DNA of 64,000 nt from JBECKS01 sp964557005 (GTDB taxonomy: Bacteria > Pseudomonadota > Gammaproteobacteria > Pseudomonadales > JBECKS01). The DNA lies in the NCBI GenBank assembly GCA_964557005.1, contig CAZKYI010000005.1, positions 124,001 through 188,000 of the forward strand. Direction: 5' to 3'. Position 1 is the first letter of the stretch, and each line of letters starts with the position of its first letter. Positions 52,210 to 61,419 of the stretch are shown here, piece after piece. The notes beneath the pieces were generated by a model. That model had not been told where the DNA came from, searched no databases, and saw nothing but the letters and a program-made list of their open reading frames with translations. Position numbers and translations under genes: made by a program.

Positions 52210-53400
52210 GTGTTGAATCGCATTGATTCCACGTCTGTATTGCAACAGTTTTCCTTAAGCAGGTTCTTTGCGGCTCTGGCTGATATTTATTTTTGGCAGG
52301 ATGCTTCCAAAGCCTGCTTCATTGCATTTTGCTATTCGGTGGTATCGAGCTTCTTTGCGCTTTGGTACTGGTTTCACTTTTTTGTGCTTGATACCACCAG
52401 CATTGTTTACGTCGCCTATTCCAAAGAAGCATTACTGATGGCCGCCAATATCAACATGCTGCTTGGCGTGTTGATGTTTATGTTATCGGTTGTGGCAACT
52501 TTTTGTGTCCTGGCCAATCGCTTCCACAAATGGATACTCAATATTTGTTTACTGAGTTTTGCGCTGGCCAATTCCATTTCATTTGGCTTGCTGGGGGTAT
52601 TTGATGGCATTACCTGGCTTTATATCCTGATTTACAGCGTGATTGGTTTGGTATTTCTGCATCGTTTGCAAGTCATGGCGACGATAACCACCCTGGTATT
52701 GTTGATGATGCTGTGGAGTTATCTGGCACCCTGGTTGCCTGTGGAAATTCGTGCGTACCAGTTTACTGATCAGGTCACGCTGCTTTCCATGAGTGTGTTT
52801 GATATTACCGCCACCTGGTTGATTATTCTTGCGACTTCAACCTTTTGTTCACTCATTCTTGATGTGTTGATGGCTGCCTGGCATCGCAAGGAGCAGGATT
52901 TACATCACAGCTCTTATCGCGATGAACTCACTTCCTTGTTGAATCGTCGAGGCATACAGGATGGTCTGAAAGAAGAATTTTTCAGAGCCAAACGTGGTGA
53001 ATATCCTTTGAGTATTGCAATGGTTGATCTGGATTATTTTAAACAGGTGAACGATCGCTATGGTCATCCTTTTGGTGACAAGGTGCTCAAACTGGTTGCA
53101 GCAAAAATGCTGGAGATTACGCGCAAGAAAGATTTGATTGGTCGTTATGGCGGTGAAGAATTTCTGATTGTGTTTCCTGAATGTGAAGGTGAAGTGGCCT
53201 TGAAGATTCTGGAACGTCTGCGCAAAAACATGGAAGTGCAAATCATGCACACACTCAGTCAGCAAGAAGTCACGGTTACCTTGAGCGCAGGTGTTTCCAC
53301 CCTGAATGAACACGACAAGATTGATGATTTGCTCGCAAGAGCAGATGAAGCCTTGTATGCAGCAAAGCGTCAGGGGCGCAACAGGATAGTTTATGGTTAA
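52210..53400 (+). CDS. Membrane diguanylate cyclase 2 of 3
   Basis: A 396-aa cyclase with six membrane helices and an intact GGDEF domain: RDELTSLLNRRGIQ, MVDLDYFKQVNDRYGHPFGD, RYGGEEFLIVFPE, with an RKKD inhibitory site. It makes c-di-GMP from two GTP in response to a membrane signal. The GTG start at 52210 follows a GGGGGT site; a TTG one codon later is possible. It overlaps the third gene by 8 nt. The N-terminus repeats the DIYFW motif of its paralogues. Confidence 0.93.
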   Translation: MLNRIDSTSVLQQFSLSRFFAALADIYFWQDASKACFIAFCYSVVSSFFALWYWFHFFVLDTTSIVYVAYSKEALLMAANINMLLGVLMFMLSVVATFCVLANRFHKWILNICLLSFALANSISFGLLGVFDGITWLYILIYSVIGLVFLHRLQVMATITTLVLLMMLWSYLAPWLPVEIRAYQFTDQVTLLSMSVFDITATWLIILATSTFCSLILDVLMAAWHRKEQDLHHSSYRDELTSLLNRRGIQDGLKEEFFRAKRGEYPLSIAMVDLDYFKQVNDRYGHPFGDKVLKLVAAKMLEITRKKDLIGRYGGEEFLIVFPECEGEVALKILERLRKNMEVQIMHTLSQQEVTVTLSAGVSTLNEHDKIDDLLARADEALYAAKRQGRNRIVYG

Positions 53401-54652
53401 GCGCGTTACACGTAAGGCTTTGCTCAGGTGGTGGGTATTGTCCAGAAAAAGATTACAGTTAGTGGAGCAGTTTTCCAGCTATTACCAGCGCATGTTGGGA
53501 GATATTTATTATTGGCGACCAACTGAAAAAGCCTTGCTGATTTCGCTCACTGCACTGTTGATTAATTTCGTTGCCGAATGTGTTGCTGTGGGTGCTTATG
53601 TATTTGATCTCTCTGCACTGAATATGAGTATACATAATGTGGGTTGGGCAGTGACGGTGTTTGCTTTTAATTTGTTGTTATTGGGTAGCTCTTGTGTGGC
53701 TTCCTGGTTATTGAGAAACCACGATCAGCTTCAGATTCCATTACTGGTTTTTGCGCTGTTTTCGCTGGTGCTGACGATGGCCTTGTTAATGGGAACTATT
53801 GGTTTTTTTGATGGAGTTACCTGGCAAATATTTTTTCTGTTCAATGCTGCGTTGATTGTATTTCTTGACAGAATCTGGGTGTTTATCAGTTTCATCTGTT
53901 TGTTAGCGCTGATGATTGTCATGAGTTTCAGTGAAGATACTTTGCCATTCCCTGTGCGCGCAATCCGTTTGGCACCACAATTAAGCTTGTCGGATATTGG
54001 GTTTTTCCAACGTATTTTTGAATGGTTTATGTTGTTGCTGGTGGGTGGTTTTGGCATCACGGTTGTCGATTTCTTTTTAAGCGCCTGGCGAAATCGTGAC
54101 CGTGATTTGCGTTCTCTTTCCTTCATCGATGAATTGACGCAGCTCATGAACAGACGGGCAGTATTTGATGGTTTACAGGAAGAATATTATCGCGCCTTGC
54201 GTGTTGGTTATCCCATTTCCGTAGCATTGATTGATCTGGATCATTTTAAATCGATCAATGATCGTTTTGGTCATCCTTTTGGTGATGAAGTTTTGAAAGG
54301 CATTGCCAAAGAATTTGCATCGATTGGCAGAAAAAATGATTTGGTTGGCCGTTATGGTGGCGAGGAATTTATTATTGTGTTCCCTGAGTGTAATGCCAAA
54401 GTGGCAACGGCACTGATGGAACGCTTGAGAATCAAAGTTGAGCAACTGGAATTCAAAACAGATCAGGGTGAAAGTGTGTTTGTCACCATGAGTGCGGGTG
54501 TGGCGCAACAGGAAGAAGCCGACGAAGAATATCTACAGCTGGTGGCACGCGCGGACTTTGCGCTGTATCGCGCGAAAGAATTTGGCCGCAATCGGGTGTT
54601 GTCGATTGAAATAGAGGACAACGAGCCGCTGGCTTTTCTGGATCGAATCTAG
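53393..54652 (+). CDS. Membrane diguanylate cyclase 3 of 3
   Basis: A 419-aa cyclase: a basic N-terminus, the DIYYWRPTEKA motif, six helices, then an intact GGDEF domain (IDELTQLMNRRAVF, LIDLDHFKSINDRFGHPFGD, RYGGEEFIIVFPE) with an RKND inhibitory site. Its ATG lies 8 nt inside the previous gene, so the two active cyclases are translated together. It converges on the Rieske gene with a 6-bp gap. Confidence 0.93.
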   Translation: MVKRVTRKALLRWWVLSRKRLQLVEQFSSYYQRMLGDIYYWRPTEKALLISLTALLINFVAECVAVGAYVFDLSALNMSIHNVGWAVTVFAFNLLLLGSSCVASWLLRNHDQLQIPLLVFALFSLVLTMALLMGTIGFFDGVTWQIFFLFNAALIVFLDRIWVFISFICLLALMIVMSFSEDTLPFPVRAIRLAPQLSLSDIGFFQRIFEWFMLLLVGGFGITVVDFFLSAWRNRDRDLRSLSFIDELTQLMNRRAVFDGLQEEYYRALRVGYPISVALIDLDHFKSINDRFGHPFGDEVLKGIAKEFASIGRKNDLVGRYGGEEFIIVFPECNAKVATALMERLRIKVEQLEFKTDQGESVFVTMSAGVAQQEEADEEYLQLVARADFALYRAKEFGRNRVLSIEIEDNEPLAFLDRI

Positions 54653-54658
54653 CCTTGG

Positions 54659-55006
54659 CTAGATTTCGACACAGATTTTTCCGTTTTCAACCTGCACAGG
54701 GTAGGTTTTCAGCGCTTTCTCCTTACGCAATGTGTTCACCAGTTGAATGCCGGGCGGAAAGTTTGCCCATTTCACCACTTCGCCGCTTTTGATGTCGAAC
54801 TCGGCGCGATGAATGGGGCACTGAATTTTGCAGCCATCAATGATTTTGCCTTTTTTCAAGGACATAAAAAGATGGGTGCAGGAGGATTGTGTGGCGTAAT
54901 AACCATCGTCGAGTTTGAACACAAGCAGATTTTCGTTAGCGACCTTGCAGGCAAATTGCTTGCCAGTTTCCAAAGCTGATACTTCGCAGACTTCATGTTT
55001 ACTCAT
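54659..55006 (-). CDS. Rieske [2Fe-2S] ferredoxin
   Basis: A 115-aa soluble Rieske protein. Cluster ligands are CTH and CPIH, separated by 16-18 residues (SSCTHLFMSLKKGK ... CKIQCPIHRAEFD). These small ferredoxins pass electrons to oxygenases or assist reductases. It stands alone between convergent and divergent neighbours, so its partner is unknown. The acyl-CoA dehydrogenase upstream is on the opposite strand. Confidence 0.92.
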   Translation of the reverse strand: MSKHEVCEVSALETGKQFACKVANENLLVFKLDDGYYATQSSCTHLFMSLKKGKIIDGCKIQCPIHRAEFDIKSGEVVKWANFPPGIQLVNTLRKEKALKTYPVQVENGKICVEI

Positions 55007-55172
55007 GGCACGTACCCCTTGTTGAATTGTTTATTTTTATTGTGGATAGCAAGCCTAATATAGGCTGCCTCTTGCATGAGGTAAATCTAATCTTGCCCTT
55101 GAGGGCATCGCTTTTTACACTGCCTCACGCTTTTATTCGATGAACCGCTTAACGCATACATAAGGAGCCGCC

Positions 55173-56414
55173 ATGTCCAGTTTGAACTCTCGTGATGAAA
55201 AATTATTGAATCTGGTGTTATCCGAACACATGGAGCCTGTACTGGAACAGGTGAAACACTTTATTGGCAGGGAAATTGAACCGCTTACGGCGCAATTTTA
55301 TCAGGCTGAAAATACCGAAAATCGCTGGGCTTTGAGTGAAAGGCAAACCGAAATTCTGGAGTCCCTCAAGGCCAAAGCCAAACATTTGGGCTTGTGGAAC
55401 TTTTTCTTGCCTGACTGGAATGGCGAGGGAGTCAGTAATCTTGACTATGCCTATCTGGCGGCTGAAATGGGCAAGAATCCTTTGGCTTCTGAGGTGTTTA
55501 ACTGCGCGGCACCTGATACCGGCAATATGGAAGTTCTGGCCAAATACGGCTCTCCTGCACAGCAGAAACAGTGGCTGGAGCCTTTGCTGGAAGGCCGTAT
55601 TCGCTCCTGTTTTGGCATGACTGAACCTGAACTGGCTTCTTCAGATGCCAGAAATATTTCTACACGGGCAGTGCTGGAAGGGGATGAATGGGTCATCAAT
55701 GGCGAGAAATACTATATTTCAGGTGCCGGAGATGCGCGTTGCAAGATTATGATTTGCATGGTCAAAACCTCACCGGATGCGGCTCCCCATATGCAGCAAA
55801 GCCAGATTCTGGTGCCGATGGACACTGCGGGTCTGGAAATTCTCGGGCCGATGGATGTGTTTGGCCATGATGATGCGCCTCATGGACACATGCACATTCG
55901 ACTCACCAATGTACGAGTACCCAAAGACAATATCCTGTTGGGTGAAGGGCGTGGTTTTGAAATTTCCCAAGGCCGCCTTGGCCCCGGTCGTATTCATCAT
56001 TGCATGAGAGCACTGGGCGCAGCCGAAAAAGCGCTTGCACTGATGATTGAACGAGGCAGTTCCCGTGAAGCCTTCGGCAAGCCTCTAATCAGGTTGGGGG
56101 GCAATCTTGATCTGGTTGCCAAAAGCCGTCTTGAAATTGATTACTGCCGTTTGATGGTATTACGTGCTGCGCGGGCGATGGACATATTCGATGCGCGTGA
56201 GGCGCGTGTGTATATCTCGGGGATTAAGGCGCTGGTGCCAGAAACGGTGTGTACGATTATTGACAGGGCGATTCAAATGCACGGTGCAACAGGGGTATCG
56301 CAGTGGACGCCGCTTGCACGCATGTATACCAGTATGCGCACGCTGAGACTGGCCGATGGCCCCGATGAAGTCCATCGTATGGTGGTGGCTCGCGCAGAAC
56401 TGGCGAGATATTAA
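55173..56414 (+). CDS. Acyl-CoA dehydrogenase
   Basis: A 413-aa FAD enzyme of fatty-acid beta-oxidation. It has the N-terminal helical domain, the FGMTEPELASSDARNI flavin segment, the RLGPGRIHHCMRALGAAEKA helix, and the C-terminal RLADGPDEVHRMVVARAEL typical of the FadE2/ACAD10-like branch. AAGGAGCCGCC lies just before the ATG. With tesB, the SDR and the AlkB-like hydroxylase it adds to lipid-breakdown capacity, but it is not in an operon with them. Confidence 0.93.
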   Translation: MSSLNSRDEKLLNLVLSEHMEPVLEQVKHFIGREIEPLTAQFYQAENTENRWALSERQTEILESLKAKAKHLGLWNFFLPDWNGEGVSNLDYAYLAAEMGKNPLASEVFNCAAPDTGNMEVLAKYGSPAQQKQWLEPLLEGRIRSCFGMTEPELASSDARNISTRAVLEGDEWVINGEKYYISGAGDARCKIMICMVKTSPDAAPHMQQSQILVPMDTAGLEILGPMDVFGHDDAPHGHMHIRLTNVRVPKDNILLGEGRGFEISQGRLGPGRIHHCMRALGAAEKALALMIERGSSREAFGKPLIRLGGNLDLVAKSRLEIDYCRLMVLRAARAMDIFDAREARVYISGIKALVPETVCTIIDRAIQMHGATGVSQWTPLARMYTSMRTLRLADGPDEVHRMVVARAELARY

Positions 56415-56608
56415 GGTCGGGTTTCCTGTTGTGCTTCCAGCAGTTGGGTTGGAATACGCAGACGCTCACTGGTTTCGGTTGGGTCGTTGAGCACGACTTC
56501 AATAAAAACGTAAATCATTGCAATCACAGGCAGCACGATAAAGCCCATCACAGTAAAAAACTGGGTGCGATTTTCGGAGCCTTGTTTGAAAAAACGGAAT
56601 AAATTCAT
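56411..56608 (-). CDS. Small single-helix membrane protein
   Basis: From ATG 56608 the product is 65 aa: a basic start MNLFRFFKQGSENRTQFF, one membrane helix (VMGFIVLPVIAMIYVFIEVVL), and an acidic/Gln-rich tail. It resembles small NapE/TorE-type proteins only in overall form. Its stop overlaps the dehydrogenase gene by 4 nt on the other strand. No strong ribosome site is seen. It is plausible as a real gene but unproven. Confidence 0.45.
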   Translation of the reverse strand: MNLFRFFKQGSENRTQFFTVMGFIVLPVIAMIYVFIEVVLNDPTETSERLRIPTQLLEAQQETRP

Positions 56609-56670
56609 AAGCAGATTTGGCGAAGCTGTGGGTGCCGTCAGTCTAAGGTACAAGAGGTTGGAAAAGAAGC

Positions 56671-57543
56671 ATGGGTATTTGGGTTCGAGGTTGTTTGCTG
56701 TTCATGGTTGCAGGTGTTTATTCAGTCCAGTTGTTTGCAGCCGATGTAGAAAATGTGCAAGAACAACAAAAGCAGCAACAACAACAAAATAATGAAGTGC
56801 TGCAAGCTCAGGCGATTGAAGCACGTCGTCTTTATCAAAATGGTGAAGACGCTTTAAGGTTGGCCTCTGCAAATCAGTTTTATGGTTATGCAGTCCAGTC
56901 TTATGAAGCGGCATCCGCGCTGGGTCATCAAGGCGCAAAAGCACGCCTTGAATGGTTGGCCACCTATTTGCCAAATGAACCGAGCCTCAAAAGTCGTTAT
57001 CGACGTGAAATGGTCAAGGCCAAACAGGGGGATGCCGAGGCTCAATATGTTCTGGGACATATGTGTGAATTCGGTGTCGGCGTAGAAAAGAATTTTGAAC
57101 GTGCCTTGCGTTGGTATCAGGAAGCCGCAGCGAATGATCACGGTAAAGCCCAGAATCGTTTGGGTGAACTGTATGCTGCGCAAGAACAACAAGGTGAGGC
57201 GCAGGAACAGGAACAAGCCTTGAGCTGGATTCAGTCAGCAGCAGAAAATAATCAACGCGATGCACAGTTCAAACTGGGCAATTATTATCTTGAAGGGCAG
57301 CATTTTGACAAAAATGAACAGAAAGCTCTTGAATGGTTCAAACGTGCAGCAGAATCAGGCCACATACAGGCGCAAGTGAAAGTGGGTTTCATGCTGAAAG
57401 AAGGACAAGGTACCAAACAGAATTACGAAGCAGCATTGCTCTGGTTCGAGAAGGCAGCGCAACAAGGGAATACCGTTGCAGGTGAGCAGGTGAAAGAAGT
57501 GAACCGCATACTCGATGAAATTTTTCTGAAAACTTTCAAGTGA
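56671..57543 (+). CDS. Sel1-repeat periplasmic protein
   Basis: A 290-aa protein with an N-terminal signal segment (to about Ala24), a Gln-rich stretch, a helical region, and about four Sel1 repeats from residue ~110 to the end (QYVLGHMCEFGVGVEKNFER ... ALLWFEKAAQQGNTVAG). Sel1 repeats are alpha-solenoids that bind other proteins, often in envelope signalling or secretion. It lies between the dehydrogenase and tRNA-Arg; no partner gene is evident. Confidence 0.87.
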   Translation: MGIWVRGCLLFMVAGVYSVQLFAADVENVQEQQKQQQQQNNEVLQAQAIEARRLYQNGEDALRLASANQFYGYAVQSYEAASALGHQGAKARLEWLATYLPNEPSLKSRYRREMVKAKQGDAEAQYVLGHMCEFGVGVEKNFERALRWYQEAAANDHGKAQNRLGELYAAQEQQGEAQEQEQALSWIQSAAENNQRDAQFKLGNYYLEGQHFDKNEQKALEWFKRAAESGHIQAQVKVGFMLKEGQGTKQNYEAALLWFEKAAQQGNTVAGEQVKEVNRILDEIFLKTFK

Positions 57544-57562
57544 GGCTGGCACTTTAAAAAAA

Positions 57563-57639
57563 TGGCGCCCCCGAGACGATTTGAACGTCCGACCTAGCGC
57601 TTAGGAGGCACTCGCTCTATCCTGCTGAGCTACGGGGGC
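57563..57639 (-). tRNA. tRNA-Arg (anticodon CCU)
   Basis: A complete 77-nt cloverleaf on the minus strand including the encoded CCA. The acceptor GCCCCCG pairs with CGGGGGC, the D-arm begins AGCTCAGCAGGATAGAGC, the anticodon loop is CTCCTAA, and the T-arm contains GTTCAAAT. It reads the rare arginine codon AGG. It has no adjacent integrase or visible direct repeat, so there is no sign of an integrated element. Confidence 0.97.
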
Positions 57640-57779
57640 ATAAGGCGGGGGATTATAACCAGACAGGTATCGATATTCACGTTTATGTGTTGCCTGATTA
57701 TTTCTCTGTTATGATGCGTCCACAAAAAAATTATAAAGTTGTTCTAATTTGTAAGGCTTGAATATAAAGGAGAGTCCCT

Positions 57780-58667
57780 GTGTTTCAGCGCATTCAATCA
57801 TTGCTGTTGGTGTTGTTAGCGAGTTCCCCTCTGGTTTTTTCTGCTCAGGCGCATAGCGAAGAAGTGCCTCTGTGGCTCATTGATGGAAGCATTGCGGCGA
57901 TTTCTCTCGATGCTTATCCAGGTTCCAGTTTCAAGCGCAATGTGGTGGTTCCGTTTCCAAACTTTCGTCTCAACAGCCCTTATTTGCAGAGTAGCGGCGG
58001 CGGTGTGAATGCGCGTTTGTTCAATTCCGACAAACTGGATCTGGGTTTGACTTTCAGTGCTTCGATTCCGACCAAAACCAAACATCTCGATGCACGAAAA
58101 GACAGAAGCATGCCAGACCTCGATCCAACCGTTGAAGTGGGTTTGGGTTTGCGTTACTTGCCATACAAAACCCAGGATTGGGAACTGAGAACCCAGTTTC
58201 CTGTGCGCAAGGCGACTGGTTTGGCTTATGAGGATCAGGACGAACTGTGGAAGATTCACCAGCCACTGGATTTGGGCTGGACTTTCAGCCCGCGCATTAC
58301 CTTGACGCGCTTTTTGCAAAGCGGTGATGTACGCCATGAAATTGATTTTGAAATCGGTTCCAAACTGGCTACACAACAGAATATGAATTTTTTCTATGGC
58401 GTGGATAGTCAATATGCACTGGGCACCGAAGGTGCTTTTGACGCAGAAGCGGGGCTGGTGAATCACTGGGTGGAATTGGGTTGGGTACGCAAGCGTGGCT
58501 TGTGGCGCTTCAGTGTTTCTGCCGAGTACATCGATTTGCATAAGGCAAAAAATGTCTTGAGCCCTCTGATTGAGGAAAAAAATTCCTGGTTTGGCTTTAT
58601 GATTCTGACTTATACCTTTGCTGAATCTAACCTGATGGTTAAACAGGATTACGAATACAAGTATTAA
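57780..58667 (+). CDS. MipA/OmpV family outer-membrane protein
   Basis: A 295-aa protein with a signal peptide (cleavage near SAQA), an early Pro/Gly-rich segment, alternating beta strands, and an end typical of an outer-membrane barrel. MipA was first described as a scaffold between lytic transglycosylase MltA and PBP1B; OmpV members act as porins or adhesins. Start GTG with AGGAGAG 6 nt upstream. It is monocistronic and converges on the hexokinase gene with a 9-bp gap. Confidence 0.82.
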   Translation: MFQRIQSLLLVLLASSPLVFSAQAHSEEVPLWLIDGSIAAISLDAYPGSSFKRNVVVPFPNFRLNSPYLQSSGGGVNARLFNSDKLDLGLTFSASIPTKTKHLDARKDRSMPDLDPTVEVGLGLRYLPYKTQDWELRTQFPVRKATGLAYEDQDELWKIHQPLDLGWTFSPRITLTRFLQSGDVRHEIDFEIGSKLATQQNMNFFYGVDSQYALGTEGAFDAEAGLVNHWVELGWVRKRGLWRFSVSAEYIDLHKAKNVLSPLIEEKNSWFGFMILTYTFAESNLMVKQDYEYKY

Positions 58668-58676
58668 GGTTTTGTT

Positions 58677-59942
58677 TTACGCGTGATAAAACGCTGCCAT
58701 CGCAGCACCTTTGAGTGAGGCGTGCTCATGCCTGTGAAAGCTCGGTGTTACCTGATGCTTCCTGAGAAAATTTCCCAGATAAAATCGAATACGCTGTTGG
58801 TACCCGTACAACTGGTAATAGGTGCTGCCTTCCACACTGATTTGAACATTGACTGTGTCTTCTGTTTTGTGATGCGCTTTTTCATACAGAAACACCGCAT
58901 ACAGTTGCATGGCGCATAGATAGGCAGCGCGTTCCAGTACACTGCTTGCCAGAAAACCAAAGGCGCTTTGGTCTTGAATATCAATGTCGAAAGGAAGTTG
59001 TTGTTTTTCCAGCAGCGCATGCAAATGCTCACTGGTGAAGGTCTGGCCACTTTGATAAAACTGTTTTAACGAAGCTTGTGTATTCCGTGAAAATAAATGG
59101 TGTTCTGCGGCCAGTATGAGCAATTCCAGATAGAGACTACCCAAATAGCGCCCTGAAATTTTTTTCTCGAAATTATAGTGGTGTTGGTCGTGGCACTTTG
59201 TGTGCAAGTTGTGATCGGCGGGGAAATCCTGCGTGTGCGCATAACTGCCCGATTCAATGTTGATGATGTCCTGATGTACGCTGCTTTTGAATGCGCAGTT
59301 CGTTCCTGTTCCCAGAATCAAACCAATTTGCAGGCTGTGCTCATGCGCTGGTGCATCGGTGTTGGCCAACAGACAGGCAACGGTATCATTGAGGATAAAA
59401 ATACGTTTTCGTTGATGGCCTTGTTGTTCAAGGTAATCGTTCAGTTCTTTGCCTATCCATAAGCCCTCAACACCTTCCGCCTCTACTTCTTTGGTCCAGC
59501 GTAGCAATTTGCCATCAAGCTCTGGTGAAATTTCACAAGGATAGGAAAAGCAGAAACCGATTTTTTCACTGTAAGGTAAATAGTTTTCCAGATAACGGCA
59601 CAGGGTTTCAAAAAAATTCTGTTTGTTACTGGCGCTTTGGCTGCCTGGCATAGGAAAAGTTTGCAGTTGTGCAAGCTCGATGCTGTTGTTATTTATGTTA
59701 GCCAGTGCAATCCTGAGATGGCTGCCACCGGCATCCATTACAATGACGGTTTCTGAATTTGATACCTGCTGGTCAAACGATTGCTGGAGAAAGGAGGGCA
59801 GCATGGCCAGCGAAGAAGGGTGTTTCTCAATACCCAGTTGCATTTCGCTGACGAAATCATCAGCAAGTTGCCGGTAGTCGAGTGCGCCGATAGCAAAACC
59901 TTGCTGCCAGATAAATGTCCTGAGCGATCCGGTGTTATTCAT
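58677..59942 (-). CDS. Eukaryotic-type hexokinase family protein
   Basis: A 421-aa protein laid out like eukaryotic hexokinases. ATP phosphate-1 loop VIVMDAGGSHLRIAL, sugar-binding FCFSYPCEISPELDGKLLRW, the catalytic Asp in ILNDTVACLLA, phosphate-2 GLILGTGTNCAF, then INIESGSY and FEKKISGRYLGSLYLELL. Bacterial glucokinases (Glk or ROK) are much shorter and lack these exact blocks. It should phosphorylate a hexose with ATP, but specificity is unknown. Its ATG shares a base with the MFS stop (TAATG), so a coupled transporter-kinase pair is likely. Confidence 0.8.
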   Translation of the reverse strand: MNNTGSLRTFIWQQGFAIGALDYRQLADDFVSEMQLGIEKHPSSLAMLPSFLQQSFDQQVSNSETVIVMDAGGSHLRIALANINNNSIELAQLQTFPMPGSQSASNKQNFFETLCRYLENYLPYSEKIGFCFSYPCEISPELDGKLLRWTKEVEAEGVEGLWIGKELNDYLEQQGHQRKRIFILNDTVACLLANTDAPAHEHSLQIGLILGTGTNCAFKSSVHQDIINIESGSYAHTQDFPADHNLHTKCHDQHHYNFEKKISGRYLGSLYLELLILAAEHHLFSRNTQASLKQFYQSGQTFTSEHLHALLEKQQLPFDIDIQDQSAFGFLASSVLERAAYLCAMQLYAVFLYEKAHHKTEDTVNVQISVEGSTYYQLYGYQQRIRFYLGNFLRKHQVTPSFHRHEHASLKGAAMAAFYHA

Positions 59943-61180
59943 TATCCTGTTTTTTTGTCAATCTTTAACCAAAAGATGCAGTATAAACTCAACACCACCA
60001 TGATGATGCTGGTAAAAATATAGGGGAGTTGATGCCCGAATTGATAAAGCATGGGGCCAATAATCGGGCCAACCGAAAAACCAATCGGTGCACAGGACGT
60101 AATTAAACCGGCCACTGCGCCTTGTTCTTTTGAGGAAACCTGTAAGGAAGCGGCAGCGGAATATCCGGGGCCGACGATGCCCATGCCCCAACCAATCAGA
60201 AAATGACTGACAGCAAAATCCAGAAAATTGCGTGCGAAAATAATATTGATAACGCCAAGGGTAATCAGTGGAATTCCGAGACGAATCAAGGTGAGTGGAG
60301 AAAGCCGCAGACGGTTGGCGAGAATCCATTGCGCGCTAATCGACGCAAGTGCAGAAATCACACTGAGTTTTCCAATGATTTTGATGGTGTCCTGTGCATC
60401 GAGTTGCATGAGGTCTTGTATATAAAAGCCAATGGTCATGTGCATGGCGGCAAAGGCGATGAACATGGAAATACCAATGAACACAAAACGGCGCACACGC
60501 GTATCAAAATAGGAAAGTTTTGACGGTTTCGGCTGGGTAGCTTCCAGTTTGGGGGTGGAAGGCAGACCGATCCAGCACAGAATGGCGGCAACAAACGGCA
60601 GAATCGCCGCGAAGTAGAGAGGGGCGAGCAGGGCAAAACCTGCGAGAAAACCGGCACTGGCAGGCCCGAGAATCGTGCCAAGACTGTGCGCAGAGCCCAC
60701 TCTTGCCATCGCCGCGGTTCGGCTGCTGTGGTCGGTAATGTCGGCAATCAGGGCAGAAGCAGCAGGGGGTGTGGCCGACATCAAGGTGGATTGAAACATG
60801 CGTGCCAAAGTCAGGCACACCACCAGCGCCGTGCCTGCCAGGAGACCTTCAAAGCCGAGATAAAACACGGTGGTGAACAGGACGGTGCCAACCGCATAGC
60901 CAATCAGGCCAGTCTGGATAACCACCTTCCTTCCCCAGTGCTCACTCTGCATACCCCACAGATTATTACCGGTAGCGAAAATGATGGAGGAGCCGACGAT
61001 GATTAAACCGACATGGATAGGTTCCAGCCCCAGTTCACGACCAACGGGTTGTAGCACAGTGAAAACGGTGGTTTGGCCAATGGCAACAGAAATGGAGGCA
61101 ATAAAAACCAGTATTTCTGTAATGAGCTTTTGCCGTGCGTTGAGTTGGTAGAACAGTGGGTGCAGCTCGGGATTTTCCAA
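59942..61180 (-). CDS. MFS transporter coupled to the hexokinase gene
   Basis: A 412-aa, 12-helix permease of the TetA-like DHA1 group (GNNLWGMQSEHWGRKVVIQTG between helices 2 and 3). The proposed start is TTG 61180 with GAAGG about 8 nt upstream; an in-frame ATG at 61288 would add a 36-residue leader with no helix match. Related permeases export drugs or siderophores, but the tight TAATG junction with a sugar kinase suggests sugar or glycoside uptake. Start and substrate are uncertain. Confidence 0.75.
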   Translation of the reverse strand: MENPELHPLFYQLNARQKLITEILVFIASISVAIGQTTVFTVLQPVGRELGLEPIHVGLIIVGSSIIFATGNNLWGMQSEHWGRKVVIQTGLIGYAVGTVLFTTVFYLGFEGLLAGTALVVCLTLARMFQSTLMSATPPAASALIADITDHSSRTAAMARVGSAHSLGTILGPASAGFLAGFALLAPLYFAAILPFVAAILCWIGLPSTPKLEATQPKPSKLSYFDTRVRRFVFIGISMFIAFAAMHMTIGFYIQDLMQLDAQDTIKIIGKLSVISALASISAQWILANRLRLSPLTLIRLGIPLITLGVINIIFARNFLDFAVSHFLIGWGMGIVGPGYSAAASLQVSSKEQGAVAGLITSCAPIGFSVGPIIGPMLYQFGHQLPYIFTSIIMVVLSLYCIFWLKIDKKTG

Positions 61181-61419
61181 AGTGTCGGCCTTCAGCAAAC
61201 GGCTTCGACAAGCCGTTGGGGGAGTTCGGGAGGCGCGATAATACGCCAGCCGATTTAACAACAACAGACACAGCCAACAAAATCGCATGTTGTCCAGGTG
61301 TTATTGTGGGAACGAGTCAGCGAATTTTGATAATGGCATTCGTGAGCAGTGTTTGCTTCAGGGACATCTCTTATAGTCGATTGACATTCAATGCACCTTG
61401 GTACTGAGGGGACGTGATT

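Noticed and set aside
33001..55107. Shared palindrome TGCCCTTG(C/A)GGGCA at 33001-33014 and 55094-55107 as a common operator
   Set aside because: Only two short copies and no matching gene function; could be chance or tiny repeat debris. Kept only as a caution for the leuA leader.
57563..57639. tRNA-Arg as attachment site of an integrated element
   Set aside because: No integrase, no 3'-end duplication and no foreign block beside it.
57816..58541. 241-codon frame antisense to the MipA/OmpV gene
   Set aside because: Composition is that of an antisense shadow; the sense frame has a signal peptide and a good ribosome site.
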